A stretch of DNA of 36,073 nt, from assembly GCA_027858895.1 (NCBI GenBank), contig JAQIBX010000055.1, positions 1 to 36,073 of the forward strand. Direction: 5' to 3'. This document shows positions 31,304 to 36,073 of this stretch, one piece after another (the first letter of the stretch is position 1; each line of letters begins with the position of its first letter). The position numbers and the translations under genes are program-made. The DNA comes from Desulfuromusa sp. (lineage in GTDB: Bacteria; Desulfobacterota; Desulfuromonadia; Desulfuromonadales; Geopsychrobacteraceae). Below the pieces are notes generated by a model. That model saw only the letters and a program-made list of their open reading frames with translations. It had not been told where the DNA came from and did no database searches.

Positions 31304-33256
31304 TTACACTCCAAACCGAATCCATGCCTGCTTGCCATAATGGATGACCTTCCCTGGAGCCGGAGATTGCTTAATCACCTGGCCGCTTCCAGAAAGTTTC
31401 AAATTCAGATTTTTCTTTTCCATTGTCTGCAACACCTGCCGATAACTCATCCCGGCAAAATCTGGCATTTTCAACCCATCATTCACCTCAACATCGGGGA
31501 GCAACGCAGCCAAATCGGGTAAGGGTTCCGCAGCCAACTGTTCTTTTGTGAGAGCGGCAACGACTCCCTTGGGGAGGATATTCAAATGACTCAGAGCTTG
31601 CCCGGCAATTCGTGCAAATACCGGTGCCGCAATGAGGCCGCCATAAGCGTCTCCTTGAGGCTCATCAACGGTGACAGAAAGAACCAGTGCTGGATTGTCC
31701 GCCGGGACAAAACCAACAAAGGAGGAAACCCGTTTATCCGGAGAGTAACCGCCCGTCACCGTATCAACCTTTTGTGCCGTACCCGTCTTACCGGCAACCC
31801 GGTAGCCGGCTAGCGCCGCTCTGGTTCCTGTTCCGCCCGGTGCAGTCACAGTGACCATCATACCCCTCACCAGTTGCGCAGTTTTCTCCGAAATAACCCG
31901 GCGTCTAACCTGAGGGAGTCGTTTCTGTACGAGTTGGCCATCAGCATCGGTAACCTTTTCAACCAGATATGGCTCCATCAGCAAGCCACCATTGGCAATA
32001 ACAGCCATCGCGGAAGCCATCTGAATCGACGTAACACTGATTCCCTGACCAAAAGAAATTGCAGCCAGGTCGATCTCAAACCAGTTTGATGGTGAACGCA
32101 GCATCCCATCGACCTCTCCAGGAAGGTCAAGACCGGTCTTTTCAGCAAAACCAAAACCACGGATATAAGAATAAAATCGCTCACGTTCCAACACCTTACC
32201 CAGCTTTGCTGAGCCAATATTGCTGCTGAATTTAAGGATTTCTGTCAGTGTCAGCTGTTTGAATTTCTTATGGTCTCGAATCGTTTTTCCGCCAACCGAA
32301 TAGCGACCATTTTCACAATAAATTTTCTGACCAGGACGAACCAGCCCTTCTTCCAAAACACCTGCCATCAGAAAAGGCTTAAAAGTTGACCCCGGCTCAT
32401 ACATATCGGTCACAGCTCGATTACGCCGTTGCGCTGCCCGAGAGTGCCCAGCCAGGTTCGGGTTGTAATCAGGCTGGTTGGCCATTGCTAAAACCCGCCC
32501 GCTGGCAGGTTCCAACATCACAACAGTTCCACCAACCGCCCCGGTTTCATGAACAACTCGAGCCAGTTCTTTTTCAGCCACATATTGCAGCGACCGATCT
32601 AAGGTCAAAAAGAGATTATGGCCGGCCACCCCACCTTGAATCAGTTGATCTGCTGACGCCAGACCTCGCCCTCTGGCATCATGTAACGACACCAGACGAC
32701 CTGACTCCCCCTGCAACTGCCGATCATAAGACAGCTCGACCCCCTCAAGCCCGTTCGGATCGAGACCGGTAAAGCCCAGAACATGTGCTGCAGTACTGGC
32801 TTGTGGATAGTAGCGCTTCCGCTCAGTTACAAATTGCAGTCCATAAATTTTCAGGTCACGAACTTGCTTTGTGATTTCTGGATCAAGTTTCCGCTGCAAC
32901 CAGACAAAACGTTTTTTGGAAGACAGTAATCGTTCCAACTCTTTTTTTGAACTTTTCAGCAGTTTTCCCAGTTGCCTGGCAACGTCCTCAGGGTCCTTAA
33001 TGAACGCAGGATCAGCATAAAGTGATTCCGCTGCCAGACTCTCTGCCAGTGGGTCACCTTTACTATCAAAAATACTTCCTCGCTGGGGAGCTAACTTAAC
33101 GACACGTTGGCGCTGTTGATCAGCGCGCGCTTGGAGTTCTGGAGCCTGCACAACCTGAAGATAATAAGCACGCCCGGCAATCGTCATAAATGCCAGGATA
33201 AATAGAACCCCGAAAAAGCGGATACGAATTTGAATTCCACGTTCCGTTAAAGCCAT
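31304..33256 (-). CDS. ftsI: septal transpeptidase FtsI/PBP3 with C-terminal PASTA domain
   Basis: This 650-residue class B penicillin-binding protein crosslinks septal peptidoglycan with FtsW. One N-terminal transmembrane helix (FFGVLFILAFMTIAGRAYYL) is followed by a dimerisation domain (SIFDSKGDPLAESLAAESLY) and the transpeptidase. Active-site motifs are STFK near residue 289 (EPGSTFKPFLMAG), SSN (KFSSNIGSAKLG) and KTG near 489 (VAGKTGTAQKVDT). The last ~60 residues form a PASTA domain (MPDFAGMSYRQVLQTMEKKN ... QSPAPGKVI). The Met at 33256 is used: it begins one base after the ftsL stop. Confidence 0.96.
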   Translation of the reverse strand: MALTERGIQIRIRFFGVLFILAFMTIAGRAYYLQVVQAPELQARADQQRQRVVKLAPQRGSIFDSKGDPLAESLAAESLYADPAFIKDPEDVARQLGKLLKSSKKELERLLSSKKRFVWLQRKLDPEITKQVRDLKIYGLQFVTERKRYYPQASTAAHVLGFTGLDPNGLEGVELSYDRQLQGESGRLVSLHDARGRGLASADQLIQGGVAGHNLFLTLDRSLQYVAEKELARVVHETGAVGGTVVMLEPASGRVLAMANQPDYNPNLAGHSRAAQRRNRAVTDMYEPGSTFKPFLMAGVLEEGLVRPGQKIYCENGRYSVGGKTIRDHKKFKQLTLTEILKFSSNIGSAKLGKVLERERFYSYIRGFGFAEKTGLDLPGEVDGMLRSPSNWFEIDLAAISFGQGISVTSIQMASAMAVIANGGLLMEPYLVEKVTDADGQLVQKRLPQVRRRVISEKTAQLVRGMMVTVTAPGGTGTRAALAGYRVAGKTGTAQKVDTVTGGYSPDKRVSSFVGFVPADNPALVLSVTVDEPQGDAYGGLIAAPVFARIAGQALSHLNILPKGVVAALTKEQLAAEPLPDLAALLPDVEVNDGLKMPDFAGMSYRQVLQTMEKKNLNLKLSGSGQVIKQSPAPGKVIHYGKQAWIRFGV

Positions 33257-33257
33257 A

Positions 33258-33575
33258 TCACTCCACCCTGATAATTTGTCCAGGTGATGGGGTACGTAAC
33301 CCCAGCTCTTTTCTGGCGAGTTTCTCAATCCGTTCATCTCGAGCCAGAAAAGCAACCTCCATTTTCAACTCCTTGATCTGATTCCCATGACTACGAATGT
33401 CACGTTCCAAACTGGAGATGCCATATTCAAGATTGATCGCGTGAATCCTCGACCAGACAAACAACAATGACAGCAGGGAAACCAGCAAAATTGCTACAAA
33501 TACCGAGCTGAGCCGGGGCCGATAAAATGAAAATTCAGTAATTTTTATTGTTGCTTGAGATACGGCTTCTGACAT
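33258..33575 (-). CDS. ftsL: cell division protein FtsL
   Basis: This 105-residue bitopic protein has a short cytoplasmic part, one transmembrane helix (SVFVAILLVSLLSLLFVWSR, about residues 24-43) and a periplasmic coiled coil (LEYGISSLERDIRSHGNQIK onward). It would form the FtsQLB complex. The end RKELGLRTPSPGQIIRVE is typical of FtsL/DivIC proteins. FtsL is poorly conserved, so the call rests on topology plus its exact place between rsmH and ftsI. AAGGAATTAA precedes the ATG. Confidence 0.9.
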   Translation of the reverse strand: MSEAVSQATIKITEFSFYRPRLSSVFVAILLVSLLSLLFVWSRIHAINLEYGISSLERDIRSHGNQIKELKMEVAFLARDERIEKLARKELGLRTPSPGQIIRVE

Positions 33576-33604
33576 TTAATTCCTTTTTTTATCCCAGAGC
33601 TTGA

Positions 33605-34546
33605 TTAATAACGCTCAATTGCTCTTAATATTGCGCTGCGTGATCGAACATTCTGCTCAACTTCAGCATCCCCGGCTTTTATCCCCCTGCGAGTTAAAAT
33701 TTTCACATCGGGAGTATTCTGACACTGACAAACCGGCAAGCGGGGTGGACAAATACAACCTTTTGCCTTATCACGAAACAAATGCTTAACGATTCGGTCT
33801 TCCAGTGAATGAAAACTGATGACGACCAATCGCCCACCCGGCTTAAGCAGTGAGATTCCATTTTCTACTCCCCGCCTGACTTGTCCAAGCTCATCATTAA
33901 CGTGAATCCTTAACGCTTGAAACACCCGGGTTGCTGGATGGATTTTGCTTGGTCGATGTCCCCCAGGAACAGCCTGACGAACCAACTGAGCCAGTTCGAG
34001 CGTTTTCGTCAATGCTGCTTCCTGGCGCTGCGCCACGATCTTTCTGACAATGCGTCTGCTGTAGCGTTCTTCGCCATACTCAAAAAAGATGCGTACGAGC
34101 TCCGCTTCGTCAACCTGATTGACAACATCAGCAGCAGTGATCCCTACCGTGGGGTTCATACGCATATCGAGGGGTGCATCATGACGGAAAGAGAAACCCC
34201 GCTCCGGGGTATCTAGTTGGTGGGAGGAAACCCCGAGGTCAAGGAGCATACCGTCGAGACCATCAATGCCAAGTTGCTGCAGCACCTGTCCTGCCTGATC
34301 GAAGGTTACATGGTGCAGGCTGACCCGATCCCCATAAGGAGATAGAATTTCAGCTGCTTCCTGTAAAGCGGCAGGATCTCGATCCAAACCGATTAAGCGA
34401 CTACCCGCAGCAGCATCAAGAATCAAGCGAGCATGTCCGGCACCGCCAAGGGTCCCATCCAGATAAGTCCCGCCAACCACAGGTTGCAACCAGTGCAGAA
34501 CTTCCTTCGGCATCACCGATAGATGCTCAAAAGAGACTTGCATCAT
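33605..34546 (-). CDS. rsmH: 16S rRNA (cytosine-1402-N4) methyltransferase RsmH
   Basis: This 313-residue SAM-dependent methyltransferase (formerly MraW) modifies C1402 in the ribosomal P site. The N-terminus HLSVMPKEVLHWLQ is the family start; DGTLGGAGHARLIL is the SAM loop; LDLGVSSHQLDTPERGFSF and VISFHSLEDRIVKHLFR are further signatures. The ribosome binding site (AGG) sits inside the last mraZ codons. Two ATG codons are adjacent at the start. Confidence 0.97.
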   Translation of the reverse strand: MMQVSFEHLSVMPKEVLHWLQPVVGGTYLDGTLGGAGHARLILDAAAGSRLIGLDRDPAALQEAAEILSPYGDRVSLHHVTFDQAGQVLQQLGIDGLDGMLLDLGVSSHQLDTPERGFSFRHDAPLDMRMNPTVGITAADVVNQVDEAELVRIFFEYGEERYSRRIVRKIVAQRQEAALTKTLELAQLVRQAVPGGHRPSKIHPATRVFQALRIHVNDELGQVRRGVENGISLLKPGGRLVVISFHSLEDRIVKHLFRDKAKGCICPPRLPVCQCQNTPDVKILTRRGIKAGDAEVEQNVRSRSAILRAIERY

Positions 34547-34548
34547 AG

Positions 34549-34992
34549 CTAAAAACCTAAATCCGCCTGCCCCTGCGCATCTTCATCCAACATCGATTCA
34601 GATTCAGCGGCAATCAGTGTATGGGCCTGCTGGCTCCATATTTCTATTTTTTCGAACATGCCAATCACCACAACTTCTTTATCCAGCCCGGCATGTTCGC
34701 GCAAAGATTGTGGGATCTGAATCCGCCCTTGGGCATTAAAGGAACATTCTTTCGCCGGAGCAATCCGGTTGCGCAAGTTGGCCTCACGCTGTAGGCCGGG
34801 GGACATAGCAAAAACATTGGCGCAGATCTCTTCCCAGCGACGCGGTGGATAAGCGACCAAGCCGTTTTTATAGCGAGTCACAAACAATCCCGTAGACTCA
34901 TAAACTTGACGCAGTTCATCCCTGAATGAGGCCGGAACACTGACCCGCCCTTTCAGATCGATACTGACATTATATTCACCGGAAAACTTCAT
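34549..34992 (-). CDS. mraZ: transcriptional regulator MraZ
   Basis: This 147-residue protein has two AbrB-like MraZ repeats, with MKFSGEYNVSIDLKGRVSVP at the start and APAKECSFNAQGRIQIPQSL in the second half. In E. coli and mycoplasmas MraZ binds short 10-bp-spaced repeats at its own promoter and controls the dcw genes. The start is set at 34992. The in-frame Met at 35052 falls inside the promoter between the -35 and -10 elements and so cannot be used. No Shine-Dalgarno is visible: the third regulatory box runs directly into the ATG. Confidence 0.95.
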   Translation of the reverse strand: MKFSGEYNVSIDLKGRVSVPASFRDELRQVYESTGLFVTRYKNGLVAYPPRRWEEICANVFAMSPGLQREANLRNRIAPAKECSFNAQGRIQIPQSLREHAGLDKEVVVIGMFEKIEIWSQQAHTLIAAESESMLDEDAQGQADLGF

Positions 34993-34994
34993 AT

Positions 34995-35021
34995 TGACAC
35001 TACTTGACACTGTTTGACACT
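34995..35021 (-). promoter_or_regulatory. candidate MraZ operator: three AGTGTCA boxes, 10-bp period
   Basis: On the minus strand AGTGTCA occurs at 35021-35015, 35011-35005 and 35001-34995, each exactly ten bases apart, between the predicted transcription start and the mraZ ATG. Spacing and position match known MraZ-binding arrays (TGGGN repeats in E. coli; AAAGTG[T/G]-type repeats in Mycoplasma), sharing the AGTG core with the latter. Binding by this MraZ is an inference. Confidence 0.8.
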
Positions 35022-35033
35022 CTAGATGGTGAA

Positions 35034-35062
35034 AATATAACGGTGCAATCATTGACTGTCAA
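35034..35062 (-). promoter_or_regulatory. sigma-70 promoter of the dcw cluster
   Basis: On the minus strand, a perfect TTGACA (35062-35057) is followed after exactly 17 bases by TATATT (35039-35034). The start point would be near 35027-35030, leaving a leader of about 35-38 bases that consists mostly of the three AGTGTCA boxes. Confidence 0.82.
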
Positions 35063-35205
35063 GGAGAAATGCGGATTTAAAGGCGATTATCTGGTCAGGA
35101 AAATGTTGCTATGACAGGGACTTGGAACTTGCGAAGCGAGATACAGAAAAGGGTACTTCAGAACTGTTTAATATCATAAGCTTCTTTTAAGAACTGAGGT
35201 TAATT

Positions 35206-35252
35206 TCGCCCCCAAAAGGGGTCTATGAAATCAACAAAACCCTCGGGGGCGA
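35206..35252 (-). terminator. GC-rich inverted repeat after the CorC-family gene, possible terminator
   Basis: Arms TCGCCCCC (35206-35213) and GGGGGCGA (35245-35252) enclose 31 bases, and an alternative CCCC-AAAA-GGGG hairpin uses the same 5' arm. It begins 33 bases past the CorC-family stop. No clear T-tract follows on either strand, so it may be a factor-dependent or processing element. The stretch 35063-35205 shows nothing else that I recognise. Confidence 0.45.
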
Positions 35253-35284
35253 TTAATCCTCGTAATCAATTTTTTGTGAAATTT

Positions 35285-36073
35285 TCAAAGTTGCGGGCTG
35301 GAAATCACCATTTCAATCTCTTCAATCCGCCGATCTTCCATGCGCCGCACCCTAAACAGGAGATTTCCTTCTTCACAACTATCGCCTTCGATCGGAATTT
35401 TTCCCATAAGTTGTAACACCAAGCCAGCCAACGTGGTGACATGCTCTTCAGGGAGACTTAACCCAAAACGTCGATTCACCTCACGTAGTGGCATGACGGC
35501 ATCTATCAGATAATGATCCGGCGCCAGTTCCTTAAAATCGACTTCTTCAATATCATATTCATCGTTGATTTCGCCGACAATCTCCTCAACCACATCTTCA
35601 AGGGTGACAATTCCTTCCATTCCACCGTACTCATCCACAACAATCGCCAAGTGTTCACGCTTTTTACGAAAACTCTGCAACAAAACTGCGATCCGCTTTG
35701 ACTCGGGGACATAGTAGGGCTTTCGACTCAATTCTTTAAGAGAAAATTGTTCAGCCGTACCCATATAGCCAAGGATATCTTTAGAATGAATCACCCCGAT
35801 AATAGTATCGAGATTTTCACTGAACACCGGAAAGCGGGAGTGCCGTGTCTCGCGAGCGATTGACAAAACTTCCTCAAAACTGGAGGAGACATCGATCCCG
35901 GTGACTTCAGTCCGGGGAATCATGATATCGCGAACACGGGTTTCCGACAGATCAAAAATTCCGTGCAGCATCTGCCGTTGGACTGCCTCGACAGTACCTG
36001 ACTCTTCCCCCACCTCAATCATAGCTCTAATTTCATCTTCAGAAATGGACAGAGTCTCCGCAGCATTTCTACG
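35285..36073 (-). CDS. CorC/HlyC-family CBS-domain protein, C-terminal part (start outside window)
   Basis: The frame is open to the right edge; 263 residues are visible. It starts in the linker that follows the DUF21 membrane domain (LSISEDEIRAMIEVGEESGT), then shows a CBS pair (RVRDIMIPRTEVTGIDV to GVIHSKDILGYM, and on to VVDEYGGMEGIVTLEDVVEE) and a C-terminal CorC_HlyC domain (YLIDAVMPLREVNRRFGL). Such proteins are linked to Mg2+/Co2+ efflux or magnesium homeostasis and sense adenine nucleotides through CBS domains. The apparent internal Met at 36022 is not the start. It lies on the same strand as the dcw genes, but a new promoter begins before mraZ. Confidence 0.92.
   Translation of the reverse strand, partial: RRNAAETLSISEDEIRAMIEVGEESGTVEAVQRQMLHGIFDLSETRVRDIMIPRTEVTGIDVSSSFEEVLSIARETRHSRFPVFSENLDTIIGVIHSKDILGYMGTAEQFSLKELSRKPYYVPESKRIAVLLQSFRKKREHLAIVVDEYGGMEGIVTLEDVVEEIVGEINDEYDIEEVDFKELAPDHYLIDAVMPLREVNRRFGLSLPEEHVTTLAGLVLQLMGKIPIEGDSCEEGNLLFRVRRMEDRRIEEIEMVISSPQL

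Noticed and set aside
34549-35052. Long form of MraZ starting at 35052
   Set aside because: That start codon falls between the -35 and -10 elements of the dcw promoter and upstream of the operator boxes.
1-36073. Mobile elements, CRISPR arrays, prophage or defence islands
   Set aside because: No transposase, integrase, direct-repeat/spacer array or attachment-site pattern was found; the gene content is conserved core.

Overview
The window is a conserved, mostly chromosomal-core region of a Gram-negative, meso-DAP-containing bacterium. The gene set and order (complete mraZ-to-ftsZ block on one strand, ispE / tRNA-Gln / prs / rplY / pth / pyrophosphatase / ychF, a TAXI-type TRAP transporter behind a sigma-54-like promoter) and the protein flavour point to the Desulfuromonadales (Geobacter / Desulfuromonas / Pelobacter relatives). 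That placement is inference from gene order and protein style; I could not run a search, and I do not name a genus.

Layout, left to right. (1) 1-284: the start of a cation:proton antiporter running off the left edge. (2) 429-7091, all minus strand: ispE, tRNA-Gln(TTG), prs, rplY(ctc), pth, hppA and ychF, covering isoprenoid precursor, PRPP, translation and membrane pyrophosphatase functions. (3) 7092-10532, plus strand: a self-contained TAXI TRAP cassette. It has a sigma-54-type promoter with an upstream dyad, a periplasmic binding protein, an intergenic stem-loop, a fused 4TM/12TM permease and a terminator. (4) 10681-12199, minus: a 53-residue charged small protein and an RhlE-type DEAD-box helicase. 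(5) 12545-12964, plus: a small lipoprotein of unknown function. (6) 12979-17689, minus: a possible three-gene unit of long-chain acyl-CoA synthetase, cobalamin-binding-type radical SAM protein, and an E2 acyltransferase that lacks a lipoyl domain. (7) 17792-35062, minus: the dcw cluster mraZ-rsmH-ftsL-ftsI-murE-murF-mraY-murD-ftsW-murG-murC-ddl-ftsQ-ftsA-ftsZ, ended by a strong terminator. (8) 35285-36073: the C-terminal part of a CorC/HlyC-family CBS protein whose start lies outside the window.

The dcw genes are tightly packed. There are 4-bp ATGA overlaps at mraY/murD, murD/ftsW and ftsW/murG, an 8-bp overlap at murE/murF, and abutting murG/murC. They are led by a near-consensus sigma-70 promoter followed by three 10-bp-spaced AGTGTCA boxes just before mraZ. 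Together they make UDP-MurNAc-pentapeptide, lipid I and lipid II (MurE, MurF, MraY, MurD, MurG, MurC, Ddl), and the divisome (FtsL, FtsI, FtsW, FtsQ, FtsA, FtsZ) uses these to build the septum. murB is missing from its usual place between murC and ddl.

I see no IS elements, phage genes, CRISPR arrays or obvious horizontally acquired island. The items most worth a second look are regulatory (MraZ-box array, sigma-54/TRAP promoter, leader hairpins before prs, ychF and the helicase) plus the lipoyl-less orphan E2 and its radical SAM neighbour. I found no clear evidence of a wholly new multi-gene system.
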